From positions 868,001 through 932,000 of the forward strand of contig NC_089435.1 of the NCBI RefSeq assembly GCF_026210795.1: a DNA stretch of 64,000 bases, given 5' to 3'. Positions 1 through 13,157 of this stretch are shown piece by piece. Each line of letters begins with the position of its first letter. Positions within the stretch are counted from its first letter, which is position 1. Origin of the DNA: Rhizophagus irregularis. Taxonomy: Eukaryota; Glomeromycota; Glomeromycetes; Glomerales; Glomeraceae. The notes below the pieces were generated by a model. The model was not told the DNA's origin. It worked only from the letters and a program-made list of their open reading frames with translations, and ran no database searches. A program made the position numbers and the translations under genes.

Positions 1-306
1 ATTTCATTGGTTAATATTGTTATAGCTCACCGCAGCAAGGTAAATACTAGTTAATAATAATACTATTAATTCATATCTTTTCATATCTTTGTTGATCTTT
101 TTTCTTATTAATATAACTATCGTGCTTATTCATTGAATCTATCAATGATGTTCTTAATATAAATATTCTCCGAGACTTATATTGCTTTGCAAATAAGTAT
201 GTAATATTATAAATATGTAAAAAGTTTATAAAAGTTTATAAGTCGAAATTACAACAAAAAAAACCCAAGTTCCTACAATGCGATCTATATAAAAAAATTG
301 AAAATC

Positions 307-2732
307 TCATTTTTTATCTGCTTTATCTACTTTATCTGCTTTATCTGAGTCTGTCGCCCTTGAAGTACCCGGTTTCTCTGGGAGTGAATGATGTCTGTAT
401 TCTTTTTTTGAACGTTTTTTAGGCTGATCAGAATTGTCTTCCTGTTCATCACCATCTGAACCACGTCTTTTTTCCTTACGCATGCGTTTCGAATTTTCAG
501 GAATATCTTTCCGTTCGTCAGCTAACCCTCGCCTATTTTTTGAATGTTCTTGATTAGCAATATAAATACGATTACGTTTTTTATTAGGCTCATGGTCACG
601 CTGTCTTTCTGGACTTCGTGCTCTCTTTGACTTTTTACGTTGTTCTCTTCGATCATACCCTTGACGTTTTTCTGTCGACGTGATTTTTGAAGACGTTTCC
701 TCTATTTTATTATGTTCTTTCTTCTCTTTTGGTTTATTACGCCGATTGTACTCATGACTTGACTCATATTGTGGTAAGCTGATAATAAAGATCACATTAG
801 AACACTATAATACTATACGAATATGGTTTGTAACTTACTCTTTAGGTTCTGCAGGTAAAGGATCTGTCCAGAGATAATCATGGTCCAATGCTTGAAATGC
901 ATTTAGCCGTTGTCTTGGATCAAGTACAAGTAATTTATCCATTAAATCAGCTGCTTGTTCACCATATCTTAAAAATCAACAACTTTAGATTATTAGTCTG
1001 ATCAAATAAATCAAAATTTGTTTTTTTTTAAAAAAAAAAAAGATTATTCTCTCAACCTTTCGTATTCAGCTATTACTTTTCGTGGAGATTCTTTTTCAGG
1101 CTCGACTTGCAGATCTGATATTCCCAAGTCTTTAAAGGTATCAGTTGTTGGTGTCCCGCACAATTTATAGATAATTTCTAACTGATGAATATCAGAATTA
1201 CCTATAATTATATTAAAGCAATAAACGACACTTAGTTATTGTTAATATCTCTGATATGGGCTACACTATATTTTATAATTTTGTTAAAATTGACAATAAC
1301 CCATCAGTATTGGTTGTCTTTTTAACATCTCGCCAAAAACGCAACTAGAAAAAAAATTTCATAAATGAGTATAATGTATAATAATTAAGAACAGTAAAAA
1401 TTTTATTATCTACTTACCCAATTGCCCACATATCAATCGCGGGTGTATATCGTTTTGCACCGAGTAATAGTTCTGGTGATCTATACCACCGCGTTACCAC
1501 GCAACCTGTTAATGATTTATCGTTTATTATCGGACGGGAAAGGCCAAAGTCTGCAATCTTAAGAATGCCGTTATTATCAATTAACAAATTGGCAGCTACA
1601 AGAAAAATTAATTGTACAATTGTGTGAGTGTGAATTAAAATTTAATTAAAATTCGATTTATTATTTTTTTTTTTCTATAGTTTTTATAGAGAAATACCTA
1701 CCTTTCAGATCACGATGTAATATTCGTTGCTAATTAAGAAAATTCAAATTAAATATAATATCTTCAAGATTATTTTACAAATTAAATTAAAACTACACAC
1801 TTGATGCAGATAAAAGGTCCCTTCTAATAATTGCCTTAGATAACATTTGATTTGTGGAGCAGCGAATTGGACATCTTTATTTTCTAGGAGCCCAGCTAGA
1901 TCGTGATCCATATAAGGAAAAACCATATATATTGAAGGTTGATCTTCCTTATCACCTTTAAAAATAAATTTCTTGGTTACGATTTGCGTTTTTTAATAAT
2001 TAAACTGAAGAAAATTTACCAAGAAAATTTACCATATTCAAATGCCATATCACTCAATGTGACCACATTTGGGTTACTAAGTTGCCGGAGGATCTTGATC
2101 TCTCTAATCGCAGTAATTGGAATGCCTTCTTTTTCATTATGCATCAAGATCCTTTTCAGAGCAACAACGTTCTTTGTCTTTTTATGAATGCCTTTGTGTA
2201 CCTCACTATTATGTAATTGTAATTAACGAATTACAGTGAATAGACGCAAATGTAACTTCGGAAACAAGTATTGGAGATCTAATTATAAACTTGTATATTT
2301 TCATACCCAAATGTTCCCTCACCAAGTTTATCCTTTATCTCATAGTCAGTTATTGAAGAACACCCTACAAATGTGTGATCACTAAAATAAAAATAAAATT
2401 AATATATTAAATAATTTAAAAAAATGAATAAATGAACTCTTGTAAAGATCAAAATATATTTCATACGGATAAAAGTTATGGGGAGGGCTATAAGATTGTA
2501 CATTTTTCGGTGTTTTAATTCTATAGGGGGAACCGGCGGGAGTAACAACACTACAGCCTCCATTTTCGTCACTGTATATTCCTTGAGCTTCATTGCCAGA
2601 ATCATTGAAAGAAAAATGTTCCTCTTGCGATGAAGGCCTTGAAGGTGCATCCGCAGGACTAATTGGATGCTCATTTGTTTTATAAGTAGATGAGGGAGAG
2701 GCTGATAGGTTTAAAGCATCGTCAGCTGTCAT
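307..2732 (-). CDS. Cdk9/Bur1-type cyclin-dependent kinase (P-TEFb-like catalytic subunit)
   Basis: Ten exons (minus): 2467-2732, 2307-2381, 2033-2205, 1801-1955, 1702-1729, 1418-1595, 1301-1344, 1057-1201, 839-967, 307-778. All borders are GT-AG and the sum is 1665 nt, giving 554 aa. Seen: a disordered Ser/Pro-rich N-terminus (1-100), then a complete kinase domain (about 101-395) with GEGTFG loop, VALK lysine, [11 protein letters not shown] cyclin-binding helix, HRDLKAAN catalytic loop, DFGLSR and the T-loop [15 protein letters not shown] very basic, charged tail (398-554, exon 10) opens with [10 protein letters not shown]. The [11 protein letters not shown]-loop, the PILMGNSD stretch and the basic tail are typical of fungal Cdk9/Bur1 rather than cell-cycle CDKs. 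Family role: with a cyclin T-type partner, it phosphorylates the RNA polymerase II CTD and Spt5 in the nucleus to release elongation. A Cdk12-like identity is the main alternative. All catalytic residues are present. Confidence 0.9.
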
Positions 2733-2855
2733 TATGTATTTTGAAGGTATAACTAAAAATTAGAGAGTTTTTGCTATTATGAAGGAAGGAAATATTTATT
2801 TTTTTTTTTATTTCAATAAATGGAGAATTGAACTGAAGATACTCTGAAGCTCAAA

Positions 2856-2863
2856 TATTTATA
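2856..2863 (-). promoter_or_regulatory. TATA-like box upstream of the Cdk9-like gene
   Basis: The minus strand reads TATAAATA about 124 nt upstream of the start codon at 2732. In such A+T-rich DNA this word also occurs by chance, so only its position supports it. Confidence 0.3.
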
Positions 2864-2991
2864 CAGAACATTATCAAACTATCATAAGTCACGTGCTTTG
2901 ATGTAATCTTAAATCAACATAATTACTAACTGGCTAAATTACTCATTAAAAATATCATTAAATATAGTATTATATGCATAAACTAATAAAC

Positions 2992-4031
2992 TTAGTACGG
3001 AGATTTTCCAATTCTTTCACATAAAGTTTTCCAATAAGTTTCATGATGATATTCAAAAGCGTTCGATCCGCCATACTCCGACTCTAATTGATTTTCGTTA
3101 ATAAAATCTAAACAATTAACCCATTGGGCGTTTTGAACCGTTTTACCAGGATTATGTATATCTACGAACTTAATTTTGTTTTTTGTAACGGGATCAATAA
3201 AGGGAGATAATAATTTAAAAAATCCCCAAAAATACCAAGGAGCTAAAAAAAAAAATGAATTTCATTTAATTTTTTTTAAAGAAAGAAATTAAATATAAAT
3301 ATATATATTTATATATTCACCATTAATAATCAAAGAATATCCTAATCGTTCAGGATAATGAGAACTCAAGGCATGCATAAATTCTTTAGCAACTCCCAAA
3401 CCGGGACTACTTCGAGCGGTACATTTATTAAAATCAATAATAATTACAATGTTTTCTACATTTTCCGGCATTATTGTAATTGCGCTTTCGAAATTAAATA
3501 TTACAAAGCGTAATTGATCAGGACCAGGTAAAGTATTCTCCAATCCAGGTCTCAAATAAAAAATTGGGCGACCATTATTATCAAATCCATTTAAATGTTG
3601 TTTACCTGTAACAGCCTTAATTAAATACATAAAAAATTCATCAGCAGTTAGCGTTTATAAATACTTTTTATATAGTAATCATTAATTAATACCTCTGCTT
3701 CAACCGTTTTAGGATCAATATCCGAAGGTTTATATTCTCTTCTCCATTCTAGACTATATTTTATTCTATTCTTTGCATCTGTTAAATTCCACTTAGCTGC
3801 TCGCAAATTACGTTTTAAGCAAGCATCAGATGCCCAATTTTTTTCTTCTTGATAACGATCATCTTCCTTTGGGAGTAAAATGCTATCTACGTATTCTCTG
3901 ACTTTACTAAATTTTTCTTCCTGTTCTGCAGTAAGTTCAGGAGGAACGGGTAAAGTTACATTATCAGGACAAGTTAAAATTGGAATTTTGGTATATAGGG
4001 ATTTAATATCTGTCTCTTTATTATTTGTCAT
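2992..4031 (-). CDS. Sec14-like CRAL-TRIO lipid-transfer protein
   Basis: Three exons (minus): 3693-4031, 3321-3615, 2992-3242; 885 nt, 294 aa. Residues about 20-110 form a CRAL-TRIO N-terminal helical region with the pattern CLKRNLRAAKWNLTDAKNRI followed by LEWRREYKP. The lipid-binding domain follows (about 115-270): TGKQHLNGFDNNGRPIFYLR, then an IVIIIDFNKC strand, a YPERLGYSLIINGAPWYFWG segment and FVDIHNP. This order matches Sec14/Pdr16-type phosphatidylinositol-transfer proteins, cytosolic or peripheral membrane proteins that exchange lipids. There is no signal peptide or membrane segment. The length is usual for the small fungal members. Lipid specificity cannot be read from the sequence. 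A TATA-like TATAAAAA lies at 4093-4100, about 62 nt upstream. Confidence 0.88.
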
Positions 4032-6940
4032 TTTAAATTTTTAAAAGTAAACATTAAAACAGTAGAAAATTTGAAAAAGAAATATTCGGACATTTTTATA
4101 CTTTCTTAAGAGATACGGAAAATAATAAATCCTTTTTTTTTTGATGCAGCTATAAATACCGTGCAAACATTACTGTAACACCTAAGCACCTAAGATTATA
4201 GGGGTCGTTGTCACACATTATTCCTCGTTTATAAGGTAAAGTTTTCTTTAAGATGCATAAGTTCCGTATCCAATTAATTTCCTTTGAGTTGTAATATAAT
4301 CCCTTTAATGTCGAAAATATACCAGCAACGAGATGAATAAATAGAATAAATAAGTATTTTTTTTATTATCATTTTATGATGGAGCTTGTCAACCTCACTT
4401 TTTTAAATATGAATTTCAAACTGAAGTTGATCAAGTCTTACGTAAGATGGTTCGAGATTCAAATTTTTTAATCACATTATTTGAAAAATTGTATTAAACG
4501 TGGGGATTTCCGATCCAGATTTCTTCCAGCATCTGAAAGTTCTTTACGAGCGAAACCAATAAAGAAATAAAATAAAACCTCCATAAATGCGTAGTAGGTG
4601 GACATTGTACAACGGAACTGCGCATTGAAGTATCTCGGAAAGTCTAGTTGTCTTTGTAAGTTTAAAAAGAACATCGAGAATCCCCCAACAAGGGGAGAAG
4701 ATTGTGACTTTTCCTGGAGAGTTGTATTCCCGTTAAAATTCCAGGAGTTGCAACGGTAGATATAATTGCGGGAAACTTAGATATATCGAGAATTTTATGA
4801 AATTCTTTGTAAATGCTTGATATTCTTATGCTTTTTATGCTTTTATATCTGTTTTAATTTAGCACATTAATGATTCATTGTTAATGCAACTTTGGAAATT
4901 CATGATAATAATATTAAACAAGAAAAAGTCTTATCAACCTTTTGGAAATAAAAAAAATACATCCGTAATTTATTACTTGTCAAAGTACAATCGGAATTCT
5001 TAATGTCTGAATCAAATATTTAAATATTTAGATAATGACTAATTTTCATAGGGGAGAAGACCTTTGTAGTTTGTGATTATAAAAGGTGATCGGGCAAGAA
5101 TTTATTTTTAGAACTAAAATGAAAAATAATAGAATTCATAAATCAACTTTTTTTTCTCCTTTGTTTTCTCAATTTTCTTAGCTTTCTTGACTTTTTGGAC
5201 TGACATCTTCAACGCCCAAACCGGTTTCTTCAAGTTCAAGGAAGTCGCATCATGCTTTCAACATTCCTCTTCAAAGAATTTCCAAAACATTTCAGACATC
5301 ATGTCAAGGTCAAACACGTGACTATAACAGTCTAATAAACGCCTTACAAATGATGATATATGATTGAACAAAATCATAAGAGAATGATGTTATAAAGATG
5401 TTATAAACTTTTCTTCATTCTGAAGTGAAAGGATTATTTTTTAAAAATCGTCCATCTGAGTCTTATTGGGTTTAAATCATGTTCTTTGGCACCTTTCTTA
5501 TTTCTTTATTGTTGCGCCTCATCATTGAGATTATTACTGAGACCATTGGCGGTCACTTCCAGTTGTCTCCATCATCTGAATCAATATAATCTTTAATAAA
5601 TTTAAGTTGGTTAAATATTCTCTGAGATCCTATTATCCGTTATCCTTGTTCGTGATATCGATTTTTACATAGGTGATATCCATTATTATTGGTAGTTTTA
5701 TGTTAAGCTGAAACATGAATGTCGTGAACTTGTTTGTTTTGTGTTGGATATGCAAAAATTATCAAATGTTGATAATATTCGATTTGCACAAAATTTCCAT
5801 AAGAAATGCTACCTGGATCTTAAATGTCCACAAGAGGCAATCATAAGAAATTGAATTATTTGACATTTTGACTGATTAAAGGTTTTTTTCATCGATTCCA
5901 ATTCTCTATTATTTTTTATAAATAAAATAAAAAATATAAAGAATGATAAGAAAAGAAAGAAAAAAATAAAGAATTTAATAAAAAATTAAAAAATAAAAGA
6001 AAATAAATAGTAGAAATATCAAGAATTAAAAGAAAAGATAAAAGATTTTAATATTTTGTATTAGTTATTTACGGGGCGCATGAAAAGTAGGTTTGAAGGA
6101 GGGAAAAGAAATAGGTAAGGATATTAAGGTGACAAATTGCGTGACGACCGTATAATGATTTTTTTTTTTAGAAATAAAAAATAATGTTTTATTACACAAG
6201 GTTGACATGTGATTCCTATATTTTAACCAATATTGTATATATTAAAAAATAAACGTGTTTCACAGAATTTTGCTAAGTTAAATAATCATTACATCATATT
6301 TTTTTGCGCCAATTTAAAAATAAGTAGTATGTTTTGTAAAATTTATGCCGCGCCATCATTACTTGGTAAGGTTATGTATTTTATTCTTTTATCCTTTAAT
6401 TTTTTAATAGCAAAAGAAAGATTGCAAGTGAAATTATAGTGAATGCAATCAATGGTCAAATGTTTTTATTTGTAAAAGCTATGCTACATATTATAAATTA
6501 AATAATCAGGTATTAATTATGTACTTTGTCCTAATAATAAATTACATATTCAATAATAAAATAAATATTAACAATTATATATATACATATGATAATATGA
6601 TGATTTTTTTTTTTTTAAAAAAAAAAATAAAAAAAATAAAAAATGTTTAAATTCTATATAACAAAGGAATTTTTTTTTAAAAAAAAATTATTGAATTATT
6701 TCGCGAATTTTTTTCGTATGTTAGTCCATCAAAAATATTATGACAATTTTTGTCCAAAACTTCCGGTATCTGTATGCTTTTCATACAGACTATACTCGTT
6801 TTTTCAACAGGGAAATGATTTTATCAACGATGTAGTCAAATGATTATTAGAGAGGAGGATCATCTAAAGAATTGCAGTTGTATCAGTAAGTGATGAAACA
6901 TGAATACAAATATATCTCCTGAATGATTTGGAAATAGAAA
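4032..6940. other. Gene-poor A+T-rich spacer with possible gene fragments
   Basis: No gene that I can support. A plus-strand stretch at about 5693-5854 stays open for some 50 codons (QKLSNVDNIRFAQNF... type composition), is preceded by an AG and ends in TGA. It looks like a decayed exon of unknown origin. A 65-codon open stretch on the minus strand at 4477-4674 is not recognisable. The rest is homopolymer-rich. Confidence 0.4.
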
Positions 6941-6945
6941 GAATA

Positions 6946-9741
6946 TTAAAGTTCTTTACCATCTGGAAATTCGCGGTTATCATCATCATCTGCTGCAAAG
7001 TTAATAGCATGAGTATCAGAATAGAACATTATCGAACAAGAAAAAAATTTTCTTACCATCCAGAATTTCATGGTCATCATCATCTGTTGCAAAGTTAAAA
7101 TTGGCGTGAGTATTAAAGATAGAACTTGAATAAATAAGAAAAAAAATGTTACCGTCTGGAATTTCATAACCATCGTCATCTTTATGTTAAAATGATAAAA
7201 TAGGGTAAGTATCAGGATAGAGTATGGACAAGTAAGAAAAAAAGAATTGTATAAGTTTCATACCATCCGAAAGTTCCTTACTATCATCCGGAAGTTCTTT
7301 GCTAATGCCTATAAAGTAAAGTGCGTGAATGTCAGAACAGAGCACGAACAAATAAGAAAAAAGTATATAAAAATTTCTTACCATCCGGAGGTTCTTTGTT
7401 GTCGTTCAGAAGTTCTCTGCTATCATCCGGAAGTTCTTTGCTAATGACTGTAAAGTAAAAATGCGTGAATGTCAGAACGGAGCACGAACAAATTAAAAAA
7501 GTATATAAAATTTCTTACCATCCGGAGATTCTTTGTTATCATTCAAAAGTTCTTTGCTATCATCCAGAAGTTCTTTGCTAATGTCTGTAAAGTAAAGGTG
7601 CGTGAGTATTAGGACTGAGATGAATAATTAAGATGAATACAAAAGTTCATACCATTTGGAAGTTCTTTGCTAATGTCTGTAAAGTAAAAGTGCGTGAATG
7701 TCAGAACAGAGCACGAACAAATAAAAAAGTATATAAAAATTTCTTACCATCCGGAGATTCTTTGTTATCATTCAAAAGTTCTTTGCTATCATCCAGAAGT
7801 TCTTTGCTAATGTCTGTAAAGTAAAGGTTCGTGAGTATTAGGACTGAGATGAATAATTAAGATGAATGTGAAAGTTCATACTATCTGGAAGTTCTTTGCT
7901 AATGCCTGTAAAGTAAAAGCGCGTGAGTGGATTGAGCATGAAAAATTATTAAAAGAATGCAAAAGTTGTTTACCATCCGGAAGTTCTTTACTATCATCTT
8001 GAGATTCTTTGCTAATGTCTATATATAGTAAAATGCATGTCAGCATAGGACATAAGCAAAATAAGAAAAAAAATTGTAAAGATTCCTTACCGTCGGGACT
8101 ATCGTTATTATCTACAAATTAAAAAGATGAATGAATATAAATATAGAATAAACAAATAAATAAAAAAGTAGATTTCCATTACCATCTAAAAGTTCATCAT
8201 CAATATCTGCAAAGCAAAAACACGTTAGGTGTTAAGATGAAAATGAGAAAATAAGAAATACTGTATGTAGTATAAATTTTCTTACCTGGAAGTTCACGAT
8301 CTTGATCATCATCAACTTCTGCAAAAGTTAAAATTGGATGAGTTTCAATATAGGGCACGAACAAATAAGATATGATTTAAGAATTTACCTGCAGATGGTT
8401 CTTGCGGTTTAGGAGGTGGATTATATATTTTTGCACGATATCTTCTGTCCTCTTTGCTTTTTTCATCATCAGCTTCCTCAAATTGTTTCGCTTCCTCATC
8501 ATTGCGGCTCACCTCAGTAGGAAACCAACCAAGAACGGATTGCCATTCCATTATTTTTTCTTTAATATCTAGCGCAGTTGGCCGTTTTTGTGGATCACTA
8601 TTCCAACAATTTCTTATCAAAGTTGCATAACATTCAGGCATTTCTTTGGGAATGTTAGGTCTTCGACCTCTCTTGATCTGATCGGCAAGTGCTTCATCAT
8701 CGGCGAGATCTGCATAAGGTTTTTCACCAGTTCCCACTTCCCATAAGATCATTGCAAAGCTATAAATATCAGATGCTTCAGAGTATGGATTTTTATTTAA
8801 TACTTCAGGAGCAATGTAAGGTGTGACACCAATAATTTTTTCCGTTTTTTCTTCACTGGCTTGTTTAGATAACCCCAAGTCGGTAATTCGTGAGGGATAC
8901 AGAAGATCTTTGAACTGCAAAATATTTCCAGTATGGAGATCACGATGTGTCATACCAGTCACATGAATTATTTCTAAGCCCGCGACTATGTTTCGAAGAA
9001 TATCAAGTTTCCGACGCCAATATAATTTAGCTTTGTTATTTTGAAGATATGTTCGTAAATCACCATTTTCAGCGAATTCCATTACTATTGCATAATCTTT
9101 TGTATCCGGATTTTGAGTGATACCGAGATAGCTAATAAGATGACGACTAGCACATTTAAAATATGCTTCAAGCTGCAAATTGAATTGTTTAATAAGTTAA
9201 TTAAAAAAATGGTGGCATAATACAATTAATGACATTAATAACGTTGAAATATGTATATGATTATATAATGATATAATACCTCAGTGATAAAATTATCACT
9301 AATATTGTCCTTCATAGTTTTTATAACAACTTGCATTTTTCCTTGTCTATGCCATTGTTTTTTATTATGATTCCATCGTACAACATAACCATTTATCCAA
9401 GTTGCCAGAGATATTGTTCCAAAACCACCTTCAGCAAAATCTTTTTTGTCTATTTCAAGATCTTCATAGGGAATCCATTCAAGAAAAAGGATAGTGTTAA
9501 TAAGGGAAGGCCTAACGTATTTAACTAATTTGTCAATTTTTTCGTTTCCGCATGACCAATTTTCATATTCTTTTTGATATCGCTCTTGAATACAAGGTTG
9601 GCAAGGGAGTTTGTCTATTTTACACTGATTACATTTTGAACAGTTGTGCGGCATTGGCCTACGTAGAAAATCAAGATATGAAAAACAAGAACGTGCTTTG
9701 ACTCCTTTCTTTCCTATTGTGAAAGGATTTGTAAAATACAT
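6946..9741 (-). CDS. TKL-type protein kinase with a C-terminal tail built from 13 phase-1 microexons
   Basis: Fifteen exons (minus): 9280-9741, 8389-9172, then 8286-8318, 8183-8206, 8091-8111, 7974-8018, 7882-7905, 7748-7813, 7653-7676, 7519-7584, 7382-7447, 7264-7308, 7153-7179, 7057-7083, 6946-6989. The sum is 1758 nt, 585 aa. The N-terminus carries a cysteine-rich knuckle (CSKCNQC...CQPC). The kinase domain has a GGFGT loop, VVIKT lysine, HRDLHTGNIL catalytic loop, DLG in place of DFG, and PYIAPEVL, so catalysis looks intact. Residues 416-585 are an acidic repeat tail (DISKELPDD type), each unit its own exon. The last exon could use either of two tandem CAG acceptors (6989 or 6992). The start is the first ATG; a second in-frame ATG at 9654 is possible. 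Substrate is unknown. Paralogs lie at 13362, 31507 and 41210. Confidence 0.8.
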
Positions 9742-10805
9742 GTTTTTAAAATTAAATAAGACAAGAAGAGAAACGAAGAATTATTTTATAGGTTACCCAA
9801 TTTATAAATTCATTAACATACACAATTTGATAACAAATTCTTATTGGAAGGAAGAAATTTCTGAACATGCTACAAATAGGAGATTCCTTTTTTGGAATGG
9901 CATGATTGGGATGAATTGATCAACAAAAACAAATAATTCTTTATAAAGTTTCTTTATTTCTCAATTTCATTTTTAAGCTGAATAAGCACAATTGCCACAA
10001 AAAGTTTATAATTAATCATTTTCATTCGAATAATAAATAATAAATTTAGTTATTTTTTTTAGGATAAGGTGATTTATTTAATTATTTACGGAATCCAAGG
10101 CCGCTCATATTGCTATTATGTGTCACACTGTGAAGTTATCCGTTGCACAATTTAATTACAATGAAAAAAATTTGGCGTTTTAAGGAGAGAACATTCTGGG
10201 CAAAACCACAGAAATATCCAAATTTGTCAAATTGGCTTAAATTCTTTAAATTTTTGTTTATTTTTTTATTTACATACACGGAGTGAGTTTATGCGAGTGT
10301 TACAGAATTGCATGCATTGTTGGATTTGTTTGTAAATTAAATTAAATTAATTAAAAATATTTAGTGTTTACATTTTTTTATATAAATAGAATATATAATA
10401 AAGCCAAATCTTAAAAGAGTATTATTGGTTATTTACCAGCAAAATAATTTTTATTATATTTTCGATCGTTGAAATTATAAAAGATTATATATTATAATAA
10501 AATCTTTTTCATCAATTCTTTTTATTTGGTATAATGAAGACAAATTTAACAAGCAAATGATTATTACTATAATTATAATTCTTTATTATATAAAAAAAGG
10601 AAAAAGTTTCAGAATTTGTAGAATTTGTTTGGAAATGGAGATCAGCTCATCAGCATGTGTAACAAATTTATTTTTTCTAGAGAGTGGAACGGTATGAATG
10701 GATGCCGTGTTCCATTTAATAGATATCATATAAATGACTGAATAGATTTTAAAAATTATTTAATTATTTTATTTAATTATTATATTGTAAAAGAAAACAA
10801 TTATC
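9742..10805. other. Divergent intergenic region between two kinase-family genes
   Basis: About 1.06 kb separates the start of the minus-strand TKL kinase from the plus-strand MLKL-like gene, so it must hold both promoters. A TATATAAAT-like stretch lies near 10380. No other feature was recognised. Confidence 0.4.
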
Positions 10806-13157
10806 ATGAAAGAAACATTTTCTAGTTTTACCGTTGATATGTCAGAGTGCGTTAAAGATCATGGAATAAATATTATACAAACAACCGCAGATATTATTCA
10901 AAATTTAGAACCACATTTTGATATAGCAATTAAAATAGCATCTTATATATTAGTTATTTATGATAAAGCTAAAACTAATAAAAAAATTTGTAGAGTATTT
11001 GCTGATAGAGTAGATTTAGCTTTAACATCAATAAAATATTTACAAAGGCATATTGATAAAAATATTGAAAAATTTCATGAAAAAAGTTATTTTGAAAGTT
11101 TTATGCATTTTATTGAAGTATTAGAACATATTAAAAATTTTGTTGAAGAAGTTTCTGAATTTAAAGGTTTTAAAAAATTTTTCGTTGCTAGTGTTGTTAA
11201 TCAACAACTTAATGAAATTAGAGATGATTTTGATAATTGTTATAAATCATTACAACTTGCTATTGCTATTGATGATGTTGTTAATCGTGAAAATGAAAAT
11301 GAAGAGATAAAAAGTGATTTAAGTCAATTAAAAGGTTTTTTTGAAGATATTAAACATAGTTTTAATATAACTGATCAAAAATTATCAATTATTACTGCAA
11401 AAATTGAAATGTTGGAAAAAAATTCTTCGATTTTGGATAAATCGAAACCGCCTACAATTGGTCCGGAAAATCTTATAGTACCAGAAGATATCATAGAACG
11501 TAATAGTGTTGTATTAAGAAAATATAGAAATTTGGATGTCGCTTGTAAGCCAACTAAATATTCAACTGACGATAATAATCCAGAATCAAAAAAAGCTGGT
11601 GCAACTTTAACGATTTGGAATGAATTAAGTGAATGTCCTTATATAATTAAATTTCTTGGAGTTTCAAATTTGGATATTTATAATGAAAATGTTACGGTTC
11701 TAGAATGGGCTGAATTTGGAGATTTAAAAAGTCTTTATGAGAGTAAGAATCTTAATTGGAAACTTAAATTAAGTATGGCGAGAGATGTTTTTCGTGGTCT
11801 TTGTTTCTTGAATCATATTCGTAAGTTCCATTTATTTTATTAATTGCCGGTATTTTACGTCCGTGAACTAATTTCATATGAATAATAGGTGTTTTACATC
11901 ATGATGTTAGATGTGAAAATATTTTGGTAAGTTCTTTGATTCATCAATATACTCTAATTACTCTATGTTGAATTTATATTTAATTTATATATTTTAAATA
12001 CTGTAGGTGGTTGAAGGATTTAAATGTAAAATAACAAATTTTACTTTAAGTCGTAAAACACAATATGTAACTTCCAAAGTACATGATGGTGAGAGTGTGA
12101 AACAAATGATGCGTTGGATGGCTCCTGAGAAACTTAAACCTTATCAAAAATCAAATCAAAATACGAAGATAGAACCATATACTTATGCATGTGAAATGTT
12201 TAGGTATGTCGAACGAATTGGCTAAAAAAGATTAAAAAAAATAAATCTTTTAAAATTCTTTCCTTTTTTTTTTTTTATAGTTTTGGAATGCTTCTTTGGG
12301 AACTTTCTTTTAATAGAGTACCATATAAAGATATGGAATATGAATATGATGAAATAGTTGAACATGTTATGAGTGGAAAACGAGAAACGTTAAACTTTGT
12401 AAATTGTCCACCTGATATAATTGATGGTTTCACCGAAATTATTACATCGGCATGGCAGCATGAAAATCGTAAACGTCCATCAACCCAAAAGGTCTCAAAA
12501 ATTCTTGAATCATTATATAAATCTCATGAAAATAATTTGTTAAATTTAAATGAAGAAACAAATTATGAACCTCAAAAATCTCAAGAAAGTTCTTTTACTA
12601 CCTCTACCATTTCTACCAATAATAACGCTATTGAAGTTGTTAATAAACATGTCATTGATCTTTTACCATTATCAGATGGTATTGAACATCATAATACAAA
12701 GGCTAAGAGAACAAAATCAAAACAAGATTATAAAATTTGTTGGGAATGTTTCAATGCACATGCAAATATTGGTAATAAAACGGCTATGTATTGGAAAGGT
12801 CTTTATTTATGGAAAGGTTTTGTTGAAAAGAATCAAATTGAAGCAAAAAAATTATTTAAAATTGCAGCTGACGCTGGAATGGCTGATGCTCAATTGGAAT
12901 ATGCTTTTGCTTATGATAGTAAGAATCTTAAAAATCCTGATTTACCTTTTGATAAAAAAGAATGTTGGAAATATTTAAATATGGCCGCTGAAAATAATAA
13001 TTCTATAGCATTATACCACGTAGGTATTACTTATTATAACGGAAAAATGGGAGTAAAACAAGATAAAGAAAAAGGTATTGGATATCTTAAACTTTCCGCT
13101 TTACAAGATAATCCTAAAGCAATTGAAACATTAGATAAACACGGAATTAATCTTTAA
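10806..13157 (+). CDS. MLKL-like helical domain + pseudokinase + Sel1 repeats
   Basis: Four exons: 10806-11820, 11889-11926, 12007-12203, 12281-13157; 2127 nt, 708 aa. Residues 1-150 are almost wholly helical and resemble the four-helix bundle of MLKL/HeLo-type proteins. A coiled-coil-like brace follows (about 155-208). The kinase-like domain (about 225-490) keeps a VACK lysine (K248) and HHD (342-344) with CEN, and WMAPE, but has no glycine-rich loop. The DFG site reads NFT (362-364), so the metal-binding Asp is Asn and weak or no catalysis is predicted. Two to three Sel1/TPR-like repeats close the protein (about 545-705; GLYLWKGFVEKNQIEAKKLF and YYNGKMGVKQDKEKGIGYL). Known: MLKL uses a pseudokinase to gate a membrane-permeabilising helical bundle in necroptosis, and fungal HeLo-type proteins execute cell death. 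Inferred: a similar switch is possible here, but a scaffold role is equally compatible. Confidence 0.75.

Noticed and set aside
7247-7824. Plus-strand frames rich in HPEVLC repeats
   Set aside because: Antisense of the kinase microexon array, which has consistent minus-strand splice sites.
9331-9919. Plus-strand frames opposite the first exon of the TKL kinase
   Set aside because: Antisense shadows; the minus strand carries the conserved kinase N-lobe.
12550-12978. 142-codon plus-strand frame
   Set aside because: A shifted-frame shadow inside the last exon of the MLKL-like gene.
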